Origin: Thermosyntropha sp.
GTDB lineage: Bacteria; Bacillota; Syntrophomonadia; Syntrophomonadales; Syntrophomonadaceae
NCBI RefSeq assembly: GCF_017656155.1
Contig: NZ_JACDOH010000003.1
Coordinates: 1-64,000 of the forward strand
DNA length: 64,000 nucleotides
Reading direction: 5' to 3'
Each line of letters begins with the position of its first letter. The first letter of the stretch is position 1. The position numbers and the translations under genes were made by a program. Below the pieces are notes generated by a model. It did no database searches and had not been told where the DNA came from. It saw nothing but the letters and a program-made list of their open reading frames with translations. Below are positions 7,281-15,485 of this stretch, one piece after another.

Positions 7281-8135
7281 TCAAATATTTCGATAAGATT
7301 TAAGTTTTGCTATATCTTCACCAATTTTTTCATAAGGAGTTTCCAGAATAAAAGGAAGTTCTCTAAAAAATTCATTTTTAAACAAAGCTATAAAACCCTT
7401 TTCACCTATAAAACCTTCTCCGATATGAGCATGCCTGTCCCTTTTGCTTCCCAGCTCTTTCATACTGTCATTGGCATGAACAACCTTAACCTTCTCTTTT
7501 CCAAAAGTCCCTTTCATTTCAGATAAAATATTATTTATACCCCCAAAATCAGTACAGTCATACCCGGCTGCATATGTGTGGCAGGTATCATAACATATGC
7601 CAATATCATCCTTGCGTTCTATTTTCTCCATTATTTGATTTAATTCAGCAAAGTTCTTTCCTATTTCAGTCCCTTGTCCAGCCATAGTCTCCAATAAAAC
7701 CATAGTATCACCGGTATATCTTTCTAATACACGGTTAAGAAGCTCTGCTACCCGTTTTATACCATTTTCTAAAGTAGAGCCCGTATAAGCACCCGGATGT
7801 AAAACCAGATAATCTGCCTTTATCAAATCACAGCGTTTTAAGTCTTCTTCTATTATTTCTTGGGCAAAGCTGTATAAATCTTCTTTAACTGAAGCAGGAT
7901 TACATATATATGGAATGTGAACGACTACCGGACTTATATTATGTTCTTCAATTTTATCACAAAAATATAAAATTTCTTCATCTGCAAACTTGCGTGCCCC
8001 TCTTCTCCTAGGATTACGCAAAAAAATCTGCAAGGCCTCAACTCTCTTTCGAACTGCTTCATCTGCTACATTTTTCAGACCTTTGCCTATAGGAAGGTGA
8101 GCTCCGATAACTGGCTTAATTTTAATAATATCCAC
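7281..8135 (-). CDS. nfo: Endonuclease IV (AP endonuclease)
   Basis: 284 aa. Zn-dependent AP endonuclease of base excision repair, a TIM barrel. Metal and active-site motifs are all visible: IGAHLPIGKG, VVHIPYICNPAS, LVLHPGAYTGS, LLETMAGQGTEIG, ICYDTCHTYAAGYD, VVHANDSMKELGS with DRHAHIGEG, and PFILETPYE. It lies 11 nt after CgeB copy B, so the two may be co-transcribed. Start: AAGAAGGAG directly touches the GTG at 8135, leaving no spacing. The only codons at normal spacing are ATT at 8129 and 8126, so either a non-standard ATT start is used or the GTG is used despite poor spacing. Confidence 0.93.
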   Translation of the reverse strand: MDIIKIKPVIGAHLPIGKGLKNVADEAVRKRVEALQIFLRNPRRRGARKFADEEILYFCDKIEEHNISPVVVHIPYICNPASVKEDLYSFAQEIIEEDLKRCDLIKADYLVLHPGAYTGSTLENGIKRVAELLNRVLERYTGDTMVLLETMAGQGTEIGKNFAELNQIMEKIERKDDIGICYDTCHTYAAGYDCTDFGGINNILSEMKGTFGKEKVKVVHANDSMKELGSKRDRHAHIGEGFIGEKGFIALFKNEFFRELPFILETPYEKIGEDIAKLKSYRNI

Positions 8136-8146
8136 TCCTTCTTAAA

Positions 8147-9094
8147 TTATTTGCTTAAAAACGAACATAGCTGGTATGCTCTTTGGGCTGCAGTATGATG
8201 AGCATAAACATAAGCCTGGCCTTCGCAAGCAATCTTATTTCTTATATCTTCATTATGCAAATAATATTCAACCTTTTCGATTACTTCATCGCTGTTTTTG
8301 ACCCAATCCAAATGAATCCCTTTCTTAAACAAATGCTCATGGGCTTTAGTATACCAGGTGAGGTAAAAAGCTCCACATCCTAAAACCTCATAGGTTCGCA
8401 TACTGGTCTGGGTAAATGAAGTATCATCCAAATGCATGCCTAAAACTATTTTAGCTGAAGAATACGCCTCAGGAAGCTTTTCATAAGGAATAAATCCTCC
8501 GTAAAATTTAGGATTAATCGTAAATGATTTATCCTGATTCAGCCACCAGTGTCCCCAGACTTTTATATCATATCCTCTTTCCATAAGCGGTAAAAGCATA
8601 GAGCGGGCAATTTTTTCCCTGTGTTCATAATTGCTGCCTACAAACATAATATCACATATATAATCGGAATTAGGTAAAGTTTTCTTATGAAAGTCCGGAT
8701 TACAGCTAAAAAGGAGCAATTCCGACTTTTTCCCTCTTTTCACGTACTCGGGAATAAGCTCTTCGGCAGTTGTCCAAACATATTCTGCGGGTAAGCTTCG
8801 CAAAATCGATATTTCCTTAAACCATAAAGGATCTTCCGTTGCCCAATAAATGAGAGGAATTCCAAAAAATCTGCTACTATCATAGACTGCTTTCCAGTTA
8901 AGATTAGGAGGATCCCCGTCAGTAAAAATATAATCAGGTTTGGTCTCCTCTAATCTTTTTTTCAAGACTTCCTCCTGTTTATCCCAGGAAATCATCCACA
9001 GAGGTATTATGTCCACCTCTTCTCCTATCTGTTTTAAACCAGCAGCTATACCATAAGTTATATAAGGAGGATTGTTAACAAAAATTATCTTCAC
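8147..9094 (-). CDS. CgeB-like glycosyltransferase family protein (copy B)
   Basis: 315 aa paralogue of the protein at 67-1140. Shared landmarks: YWATEDPLWF, CDIMFVGSNYEHREKIARS, and TQTSMRTYEVLGCGAFYL before TKAHEHLFKKG. The N-terminus MKIIFVNNPPYITYG begins directly in the Rossmann-like fold, so this copy has the expected length. GTG start with AGAGGAA 5 nt upstream. Substrate unknown; CgeB proteins are linked to the outer spore layer in Bacillus. Co-directional with nfo, 11 nt apart. The minus strand upstream has AC-17-CATATTATG, a near match to a SigK promoter. Confidence 0.82.
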   Translation of the reverse strand: MKIIFVNNPPYITYGIAAGLKQIGEEVDIIPLWMISWDKQEEVLKKRLEETKPDYIFTDGDPPNLNWKAVYDSSRFFGIPLIYWATEDPLWFKEISILRSLPAEYVWTTAEELIPEYVKRGKKSELLLFSCNPDFHKKTLPNSDYICDIMFVGSNYEHREKIARSMLLPLMERGYDIKVWGHWWLNQDKSFTINPKFYGGFIPYEKLPEAYSSAKIVLGMHLDDTSFTQTSMRTYEVLGCGAFYLTWYTKAHEHLFKKGIHLDWVKNSDEVIEKVEYYLHNEDIRNKIACEGQAYVYAHHTAAQRAYQLCSFLSK

Positions 9095-9227
9095 TTTTAT
9101 TCCTCTTCTAAATTTATATTTATTACATAATATGAGATAAAACTGGAGTCAGTGTCAGATAATAAATTAAATTATTTTTGCAAGACAATTACCTGGGAAA
9201 TTTTTATAAATTACAAAAAAATAAAAA

Positions 9228-9267
9228 GGGCAACAGGTACGTACATTAACCAGATACCTGCTGTCCC
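9228..9267 (-). terminator. Terminator of the opuA operon
   Basis: The TACCTG and CAGGTA arms, extended by GGG/CCC with small mismatches, form a hairpin followed on the minus strand by TTTTTATTTTTTT. It lies 36 nt after the opuAC stop. Confidence 0.8.
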
Positions 9268-9302
9268 AACTATTTTAAAAAACTAAAAACAAAATCCGTT
9301 AA

Positions 9303-10211
9303 TTATTTTTGCTGATATTTATCCGGCAGCCAAGTATTAACCAGATCCATATTTTCTTCTACCCATTTACGAGCTGCAGCCTTGCTGTCTCCCATTTCTT
9401 CTGCCATATTCATCGCCGAGCTTATATCCTTCTGTTCCCAGTAAAACTTATCAAAGAATTCATATACCTCTGGCATATCTTCTTTTAGACCTTTTCTAAC
9501 AATGGTATTAATGGTTTCCTCTTCTCCGTAACAACCTTTAGGATCCTCTAAATACTTAAGATCCCACCGGGCAAACTTCCAGTGAGGGCTCCAACCGGTA
9601 ACAACAACCCAATCCCCTTTTTCTATAGCTTGCTTCAAAGCAGCAGTCATAGTTGCTCCACTGCCTTCAACCAGTTCATAATCAAGTCCATATTCATTTA
9701 TAGCCTTTTCAGTTGCTTTCATAATGCCTGCTCCAGGATCTATGCCTATGATTTGCCCGTTAAATTTATCTTTTACACTATTCATTTCTTCAATAGAATT
9801 AATTTCAACATAACTGGGTACTACCAATCCAATTTTGGCACCTCTAAAATTAGGACCTAAGTTTTCAATCTTGTCTCCTACTTTTTCCATATAGTCTTTA
9901 TGTGTCCAAGGAAGCCAGGCACAAAACATTGCATCTGCTTCCCCCGCTGCCAAACCTTCATACATTGCTGCTGCTGAAACTGGAGTAAGTTCAACTTTAT
10001 ACCCCATAAAATTTTCTAAAACATCCGCTATTACATGGGTTGTTGCCCGTGCACATGCCCATTCAACATATAACAACTTAATCGTTTCCTTATTCTGCGA
10101 ATCCTTAGCTACTTTATCCCCGCTTTCAGGGCTCTCCCCACATCCTGCTACTAACAAAGATGCCAGTATAAATACCATCAAAAATGCCAAAATTTTTTTG
10201 TTTTTAATCAC
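9303..10211 (-). CDS. opuAC: Glycine betaine/proline-type ABC transporter substrate-binding lipoprotein
   Basis: 302 aa. Signal peptide with lipobox LVAGC (Cys24) anchors it to the outer face of the membrane. The body is of the OpuAC type: VEWACARATTHVIADVL, PVSAAAMYEGLAAGEADAMF, ACLP-like CAWLPWTHKDY, GIDPGAGIMKATEKAI and VTGWSPHWKFARWDLKYLEDP, the aromatic region that usually cages the quaternary ammonium. GTG start with AGGAGAGG 7 nt upstream. Third gene of the operon after the ATPase and permease, 27 nt behind opuAB. The operon leader is a c-di-AMP riboswitch, so uptake is tied to osmotic signalling. Confidence 0.92.
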   Translation of the reverse strand: MIKNKKILAFLMVFILASLLVAGCGESPESGDKVAKDSQNKETIKLLYVEWACARATTHVIADVLENFMGYKVELTPVSAAAMYEGLAAGEADAMFCAWLPWTHKDYMEKVGDKIENLGPNFRGAKIGLVVPSYVEINSIEEMNSVKDKFNGQIIGIDPGAGIMKATEKAINEYGLDYELVEGSGATMTAALKQAIEKGDWVVVTGWSPHWKFARWDLKYLEDPKGCYGEEETINTIVRKGLKEDMPEVYEFFDKFYWEQKDISSAMNMAEEMGDSKAAARKWVEENMDLVNTWLPDKYQQK

Positions 10212-10238
10212 CCGAAATCCTCTCCTTTCTTAATTAAA

Positions 10239-11069
10239 TCACTTACTTTTTCCTAAACTCTGGGTTATTCTGTCCAATATTATAGCGAGTATAACTATCG
10301 CTACTCCGGCTTCAAAACCCATACCCATGTTCAAGGTTTGAATTGCTTTCCATACATCACCTCCCAGTCCTTTAGCCCCAATCATCGCAGCAATAACCAC
10401 CATAGAAAGCGAAAGCATAATACACTGATTTATTCCTGCTAAAATCGTTGATCTCGCCAAAGGTAATTCAATCTTAAGCAACATCTGAAAAAAAGTAGAG
10501 CCAAAAGATCTGCCAAGCTCTATCAATTCTTCCGGCACCTGTCTTATTCCCAAAGCTGTAAGCCTTATAACCGGTGGCATGGCAAAAATAACAGTAGTTA
10601 TCACTGCCGGAACCACGCCCAGTCCAAAAAAAGGAATAGCGGGAAGCAGATAGACAAAAGCAGGTAATGTCTGCATAAAATCCAAGATAGGTGTAATAAT
10701 TTTGTAGGCTGTTTTATTTTTAGCTGCCAGTATACCTAAAGGTAGTCCCAATAATATACAAAACAAAACAGCAGATATTATCATCGCCAATGTAGCCATG
10801 GTAGCATCCCACAGTTGTATATTGTAAACAAAAAACAATCCAATAAGTGTAAAAATCCCCATGCGTCTACCTGCCAACCACCAAGCCAATGCAGCAACTA
10901 TAAAAATAAACAGTTCTGGAGGAATCATAACTAAAAAATTTTTTATCCCCAGAATCAACTTTTCAAGAAAATCAGCTATCGATTGAGTTGTATCACTACA
11001 ATGTAAGGTTAAATATGCAATAAACTTATCTGTCCACTCAGCTAAGGGAATCTTCGGAATATAATTCAT
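10239..11069 (-). CDS. opuAB: Glycine betaine/proline-type ABC transporter permease
   Basis: 276 aa inner-membrane permease of the ProW/OpuAB type. About six to seven hydrophobic segments (LFIFIVAALAWWLAG, LAMIISAVLFCILLGLPLG, PAFVYLLPAIPFFGLG, MLSLSMVVIAAMIGAKGLGG, AGVAIVILAIILDRI). The cytoplasmic EAA-type loop is visible as IRQVPEELIELGRSFGSTFF. It overlaps the end of the ATPase gene by 32 nt, so the two are translationally linked. Works with OpuAA and OpuAC in osmoprotectant import. Confidence 0.92.
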   Translation of the reverse strand: MNYIPKIPLAEWTDKFIAYLTLHCSDTTQSIADFLEKLILGIKNFLVMIPPELFIFIVAALAWWLAGRRMGIFTLIGLFFVYNIQLWDATMATLAMIISAVLFCILLGLPLGILAAKNKTAYKIITPILDFMQTLPAFVYLLPAIPFFGLGVVPAVITTVIFAMPPVIRLTALGIRQVPEELIELGRSFGSTFFQMLLKIELPLARSTILAGINQCIMLSLSMVVIAAMIGAKGLGGDVWKAIQTLNMGMGFEAGVAIVILAIILDRITQSLGKSK

Positions 11070-12264
11070 GACTTTCCTCCTTCTTTCCTGCTAATCCAGC
11101 TATAACCGATCCGCGAACCAATGTACCAACAAGTTTATTATCTTCATCCACAACCGCAACTGGCACCTTAGTATAAGCCAAGACTTCCAATAAATCAGCC
11201 AGTAAAGTGTCGGGATGCGCCACCGGCATATCTTTTTGAATTACACGTTCTAATTGTCTATCTCCCTGATTGGCTATCTCTGCTACATCCTCAGCTCTAA
11301 TATACCCAAGTAAATGTCCATCACGGTCAGTAACAAACAACGAAGATATTCCGTTTTTTTCCATGCTGCGCAATGCTGTACGTGGCCCGTCCTTGGGGAA
11401 TATTACCGTGCGGGGTTTCACCATAACTGCAGAGGCGGTAAGTGCCTTTGAACGGTCAACGTTCTCAACAAATCTGGCAACATAATCATTGGCAGGAGAT
11501 AAAAGTATTTCTTCCGGTTCACCAATCTGTACGATGCGTGCATCCTTCATAAGAGCAATTTTATCACCAATTTTTATAGCCTCATCTAAATCATGTGTAA
11601 CGAAAATTATAGTTTTATGGAGTTTTTTCTGCAGTTCCAGCAGCTCTTCCTGCATTTCATGACGTATGAGTGGATCCAGTGCACTAAAAGGCTCGTCCAT
11701 AAGCAGCAAGTCAGGATCAGTGGCTAAAGCCCGGGCAATTCCTACCCGCTGTTGCATTCCTCCGCTAAGATTATGCGGATAGTAATCTTCCCAGCCTTTC
11801 AAGCCAACCATTTCCAAGGCTTTTTTAGCTTTTTCAGCCCGTTCCTGCCTGTTTATATTTTGTATTTCTAACCCGTAAGCAACATTTTCCAAAACAGTGC
11901 GATTAGGTAAAAGCGCAAATCTTTGAAAAACCATTCCCATTTTTTTGCGGCGAATTTCTATCAGCTGTTTATCATTTAGTTTGGTCAAATCTTCACCATC
12001 AAGCAGTATTTCGCCTGCAGTTGGCTTAATTAACTGATTTATACAACGTAAAAGGGTCGACTTGCCGCTGCCAGACAACCCCATAATCACAAAACTTTCT
12101 CCACTATCAACCGAAAAGCTTACATCCCTTATCCCCACTACCTGTTTAGTCTTTTTACGAATCTCATCATTTCCAATTTCAGGATTTTTCTGTAGTAAGG
12201 CAATGGCCTTGTCCGGATTGCTTCCATATATCTTTACCACGTTTCTTACTTCAAGCTTTTTCAA
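11038..12264 (-). CDS. opuAA: Glycine betaine/proline-type ABC transporter ATPase with CBS pair
   Basis: 408 aa. ABC ATPase domain in residues 1-270 with Walker A GLSGSGKST, Q-loop VFQRFALLPNRT, signature LSGGMQQR, Walker B LLLMDEPFSALD and switch His in FVTHDLDEA. Two C-terminal CBS repeats follow (RSMEKNGISSLFVTDRDGHL and LAYTKVPVAVVDEDNKLVG). In OpuA of Lactococcus the CBS pair senses ionic strength and c-di-AMP, so a second layer of the same control may operate here (family knowledge). First gene of the operon; the riboswitch lies about 100-290 nt upstream. Confidence 0.94.
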   Translation of the reverse strand: MKKLEVRNVVKIYGSNPDKAIALLQKNPEIGNDEIRKKTKQVVGIRDVSFSVDSGESFVIMGLSGSGKSTLLRCINQLIKPTAGEILLDGEDLTKLNDKQLIEIRRKKMGMVFQRFALLPNRTVLENVAYGLEIQNINRQERAEKAKKALEMVGLKGWEDYYPHNLSGGMQQRVGIARALATDPDLLLMDEPFSALDPLIRHEMQEELLELQKKLHKTIIFVTHDLDEAIKIGDKIALMKDARIVQIGEPEEILLSPANDYVARFVENVDRSKALTASAVMVKPRTVIFPKDGPRTALRSMEKNGISSLFVTDRDGHLLGYIRAEDVAEIANQGDRQLERVIQKDMPVAHPDTLLADLLEVLAYTKVPVAVVDEDNKLVGTLVRGSVIAGLAGKKEESHELYSEDSLS

Positions 12265-12359
12265 TATCTATCACCTTCTTAACATTAATAAAAAATAAAA
12301 AAATAAAATTTAATAACTGAGCAATCAAAACATTCCAATTCTACATTAAAAGGGATTAC

Positions 12360-12423
12360 AAAAAGGGGATTTCAAAAATAAAAGTGCCAAGGCGGAGAAA
12401 ATCGGAAGGCAGACAAAATCCCC
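12360..12423 (-). terminator. Riboswitch expression platform terminator
   Basis: On the minus strand GGGGATTT (12423-12416) can pair with AAATCCCC (12372-12365), enclosing about 43 nt, and is followed by TTTTT. The first two bases of the 5' arm are shared with the P1 stem of the aptamer, so the two structures compete at their boundary. Position between aptamer and opuAA start fits transcription control. Confidence 0.6.
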
Positions 12424-12556
12424 ATTCTCCCTTTATACTGCTTACGAGGTTAGCTGACGGGTTCGGGCTAAAGGGCACCCTACCAATACGGATTCACCCC
12501 ACGACATTGGTTCCCCCGCTCTCAGCCAAACGCTGAGATTCAGCATACGAGAATGG
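12422..12556 (-). ncRNA. c-di-AMP riboswitch (ydaO/yuaA class)
   Basis: On the minus strand the P1 stem CCATTCTC/GAGAATGG closes a 135-nt element with the class hallmarks in order: AATCTCAGCG, GGGGGAACCAA, TGGGGTGAAT, AGCCCGAACCCGTCAGCTAA and CCTCGTAAGC. This conserved core is diagnostic for the ydaO aptamer. Family knowledge: c-di-AMP binding usually turns expression off, and targets include osmolyte and potassium transporters. It sits in front of opuAA, matching that rule. The gene-free stretch 12557-12749 is AT-rich; a TATAAT on the minus strand near 12590 may be the promoter -10. Confidence 0.93.
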
Positions 12557-12749
12557 TATACAATAATATCATATAGCTTCATTCACATAATCTAATTATA
12601 AACATAATTCATATTTTTAAGCAACAACACACCGAGTCAACATATATAAGACATTTAAAAATTTATCCTAAATCCTCTTTTAAATTCTATTTTACCCAAA
12701 AATCATTGAATTTTGTAAAAATCAATCACATTGATGCTCAAAAACAATT

Positions 12750-13097
12750 TTAAAAAGCTTCCTTAATGTGACTTAAAGAAACTCCCTCTTCATTTATTAA
12801 AATACTTATCACATCAAACCTTATTTCTTTATAAAAAACATCGGTTTGGCTTAGATAAATACCAGCTGCACGGCGTATATGATTTATTTTTCTCCAGGTA
12901 ACCGCTTCTTCCGGTTCTCCATACTTTAAACTCCTGCGGGTTTTTACCTCTACAAATATCAGCACATCTTTTTTCGCGCATATTATATCAATTTCCCCAT
13001 ATCTGGTATAGTAATTACAGCCCAAAATCTTATATCCATGCTTTTTAAGGTATTCAACCGCCAGATTTTCTCCCAGCTTTCCCAGTTCCCTTTTCAC
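12750..13097 (-). CDS. yraN: YraN/UPF0102 family nuclease-like protein
   Basis: 115 aa, the normal size for UPF0102. Restriction-endonuclease-like fold signature: LGKLGENLAVEYLKKHGY, then YTRYGEIDIICAKKDVLIFV and EVKTRRSLKYGEPEEAV, giving the E-x(n)-D-x(n)-ExK metal site. Function in the cell is not established. GTG at 13097 is chosen (TAGGTG 6 nt upstream, MKRELGKLGE as in relatives); another GTG at 13106 overlaps that site. It follows the FlhB-like gene almost without a gap and ends the rnhB-FliK-like-FlhB-like operon, an arrangement resembling the ylq region of Bacillus. Confidence 0.9.
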   Translation of the reverse strand: MKRELGKLGENLAVEYLKKHGYKILGCNYYTRYGEIDIICAKKDVLIFVEVKTRRSLKYGEPEEAVTWRKINHIRRAAGIYLSQTDVFYKEIRFDVISILINEEGVSLSHIKEAF

Positions 13098-13106
13098 AAA
13101 TATCAC

Positions 13107-13373
13107 CTAATATTTCTTGTCCATACGATAAATAAAAGCTAATATCTCCGCAATTACGGGGTAAAGTTCAGGGGGGATTTCTTCATATAAGTCTAATGCC
13201 ATGAGATAGTCAGCCAAACCTTCATCTCTATGAACAGCTACTCCATACTCTTCCGCAACTGCCTTAATTTTATCAGCTATTATTCCCCGCCCTTTGGCTA
13301 CTACCCGCGGAGCCGCATCTTTTTCTTCATCATAGCGCAAAGCTACGGCTTTCTTTCTTTTTATATCTTCCAT
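13107..13373 (-). CDS. Stand-alone FlhB C-terminal-like protein (YlqH type)
   Basis: 88 aa matching only the cytoplasmic domain of FlhB/YscU export-switch proteins: KAVALRYDEEKDAAPRVVAKG, GRGIIADKIKAVAEEYGV and EEIPPELYPVIAEILAFIYR. The autocleavage motif NPTH that precedes AVAL in FlhB is replaced by KRKK (residues 5-8), and no membrane domain is present. Known as YlqH/FhlB in Bacillus, without clear function. It is directly preceded by a protein with a FliK-like tail, so the pair mirrors the FliK-FlhB partners of flagellar export although no other flagellar gene is in the window. Confidence 0.88.
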   Translation of the reverse strand: MEDIKRKKAVALRYDEEKDAAPRVVAKGRGIIADKIKAVAEEYGVAVHRDEGLADYLMALDLYEEIPPELYPVIAEILAFIYRMDKKY

Positions 13374-13394
13374 ATCTCTGCAACCCCACTTTTA

Positions 13395-14816
13395 CTAAAC
13401 CACAATATCAATGCTGAAAGGCTTTATATCTTCAACTGCCGGAACCAGTTTAACCGATTTAAGGACTAACTCATCTTTATCTTCAGCCACTTTTATCCCC
13501 AAATTATTCACTTTATAACCTAATGCTGATAAAGAAGACAAAAGCTCTTTTATGTTCTTTTCTATATGGTCTTTTACCTGTTCTGATTCGACTACTCCTC
13601 TTATATCTAAAGTTGCATTTCTAGCCCAGTTTATATGAAAAAGCACTTTCCCCAGCTTGGAAGTATTAAGTCCAACCACCAGGCTTAAATTATCGGCATT
13701 ACGCATATCTTTTTGCCTGGAATCTCTTCTAATCTTCATTTCCAAAAGATACATGCCATCTTCCATCTGCACTGGCAGGGCAAAATAGTAACAATTAAAA
13801 TTATTATCCGGCATATTGCGGCTTATAAAATTAAATAACCGCTGACCTATAAGCTCCTTTTCCCCGTCATTAAGATTTTTTATAAGTTCCTGACCTATAA
13901 AGGTTTTATTTGCTGACTCTTCATTTTGCAAAATTTCAAGGCTTAAAGACAAAACTTTCAGCAATTCCTTCTCCCCGGGCAAAACTTGCCTCAGCTTAAG
14001 TGGTAAACTATCCAGGCCTTTTTCATCTTTTAAATCTATCCTTATTTCCTCCAATACCTTTTTTAAAACTTGCAGCCAAGGCTTGAGAGGTTGAAAAAAC
14101 CTGTTTATCTCATTTTTAGAAACAGGCTTTGCTTCCAGCTCAGAAAAAGACAAGTTGCCTGTTTTTACTATTTTTTCACCCTCAGACAATGTCGAAAAAA
14201 CAAAGTTGTTAGGGCTTCCTATATTGCCTTCTCCTTCCAAAAGGCTTATTATTTTTAAAATATTATCGAACAGCTGGGATAAATCCGTACCCTTACCTGT
14301 CCAATGGGCCAATGTCTCCAAAATATCCTTATTAATTGGCAATCCTTTAGCCAAGGTAAAAGCAGCTATCTCCAAATTCTTCCGATTAAACTCACCTAAG
14401 ATTTTAACTCCCCGCAAAAGCTCTTTGATATTTTCCTGGGTAACAGGCAAATTGTATTGCATAAGCTTCCTAGCAGCCTCAATCTCCTCTTTTCCTGCCG
14501 TTATACCTGCCCGCGAAAGATGCAAAGACAGGCTAACATCCTCGAGTTTGGTAAGCACCTCCGGGGTCAATACCTTAAGATAAGCCCTATTATCTTTAAA
14601 ATTTTCCACCATCAGATAAAGCTGGTCTCCCGGCTTAACCACAGCCTCGCTCAAAGCTTCGATGATCTTTCCTTTAAGAAGAATAATAACTAGACCATTA
14701 TCCTTTACATCCTTAACCTGCCCTTTAATTATTTCTCCTTTTTTCAGGTTAAGGCTCTGTCCTTCAGGGAAAGTTATATTAAGCTGTATATTATTCAAAG
14801 AGACACATCTGGACAT
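13395..14816 (-). CDS. YlqG-like protein with FliK-type C-terminal domain
   Basis: 473 aa, mostly polar and helical with low-complexity Leu/Lys/Glu content, no signal peptide. The N-terminus (LKKGEIIKGQVKDVKDNGLV, PGDQLYLMVEN) looks like a small beta domain. The C-terminal 100 residues resemble the flagellar hook-length control domain: LGKVLFHINWARNATLDIRG, then a helix of the type IEKNIKELLSSLSALGYKV. ATG 14816 has GGAGG 5 nt upstream and overlaps the rnhB end by 26 nt. It lies before the FlhB-like gene, as ylqG precedes ylqH in Bacillus. Function unknown; a FliK-FlhB-like contact is an inference. Confidence 0.75.
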   Translation of the reverse strand: MSRCVSLNNIQLNITFPEGQSLNLKKGEIIKGQVKDVKDNGLVIILLKGKIIEALSEAVVKPGDQLYLMVENFKDNRAYLKVLTPEVLTKLEDVSLSLHLSRAGITAGKEEIEAARKLMQYNLPVTQENIKELLRGVKILGEFNRKNLEIAAFTLAKGLPINKDILETLAHWTGKGTDLSQLFDNILKIISLLEGEGNIGSPNNFVFSTLSEGEKIVKTGNLSFSELEAKPVSKNEINRFFQPLKPWLQVLKKVLEEIRIDLKDEKGLDSLPLKLRQVLPGEKELLKVLSLSLEILQNEESANKTFIGQELIKNLNDGEKELIGQRLFNFISRNMPDNNFNCYYFALPVQMEDGMYLLEMKIRRDSRQKDMRNADNLSLVVGLNTSKLGKVLFHINWARNATLDIRGVVESEQVKDHIEKNIKELLSSLSALGYKVNNLGIKVAEDKDELVLKSVKLVPAVEDIKPFSIDIVV

Positions 14817-15468
14817 CTTTTCCTCCACAGACCATGGATTTTACCGGTTCAAAACTTTTGCGGTGCATTGAACAGACGCCCTGTTTTACAAGCTCCTCAA
14901 CATGCTTTCTGGTGGCATAACCTTTGTGTTCACTAAATCTATAACCCGGATAAATCATTTCAAAATTCTTCATGCTGTTATCCCTTTCTACTTTGGCTAA
15001 AATAGAAGCACAGGCAATGGATATACTCAAACTGTCACCTCTGGTTATATTCATTTGCTCAATATATATATCGGGTATTTTGACCGCATCAGTTAATACT
15101 AAATCAGGTTTCAGGCTAAGATTTTCTACTGCCAGCTTCATAGCCAGCCGGGTAGCATTAAGTATATTTATTTCATCAATTATATGAGGCCATACATAAG
15201 CTACCGACCAGCTTATCGCCCGCTTTTTAATCTCTCCTGCCAGTTCGGTTCTTCTTTTTTCGGTGAGTTTTTTAGAATCATTAACCCCAGGAAGAAAAAA
15301 ATCACGAGGTAAAATTACTGCTCCTGCCGCTACCGGCCCGGCAATCGTTCCCCTACCTACTTCATCTACTCCAGCTATGTATTTAAAACCTTTAAGATAA
15401 GCCTCTTTCTCATATTCACTTAAAAGTTTAAGTCTTTTTCTCTCATCCTCTAAATTATATTTGCGCAT
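14791..15468 (-). CDS. rnhB: Ribonuclease HII
   Basis: 225 aa. Removes ribonucleotides from DNA and RNA primers. Motifs: GVDEVGRGTIAGPVAAGAVI (first Asp and Glu of the DEDD site), VNDSKKLTEKRR, LVLTDAVKIP, SISIACASILAKVERD and MHRKSFEPV near the end. A 30-residue N-terminal helical extension (LEDERKRLKLLSEYEKEAY) is typical of Gram-positive members. First gene of the operon rnhB, FliK-like, FlhB-like, yraN. Confidence 0.95.
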   Translation of the reverse strand: MRKYNLEDERKRLKLLSEYEKEAYLKGFKYIAGVDEVGRGTIAGPVAAGAVILPRDFFLPGVNDSKKLTEKRRTELAGEIKKRAISWSVAYVWPHIIDEINILNATRLAMKLAVENLSLKPDLVLTDAVKIPDIYIEQMNITRGDSLSISIACASILAKVERDNSMKNFEMIYPGYRFSEHKGYATRKHVEELVKQGVCSMHRKSFEPVKSMVCGGKDVQMCLFE

Positions 15469-15485
15469 ATCCCGACTCCTTTAGT

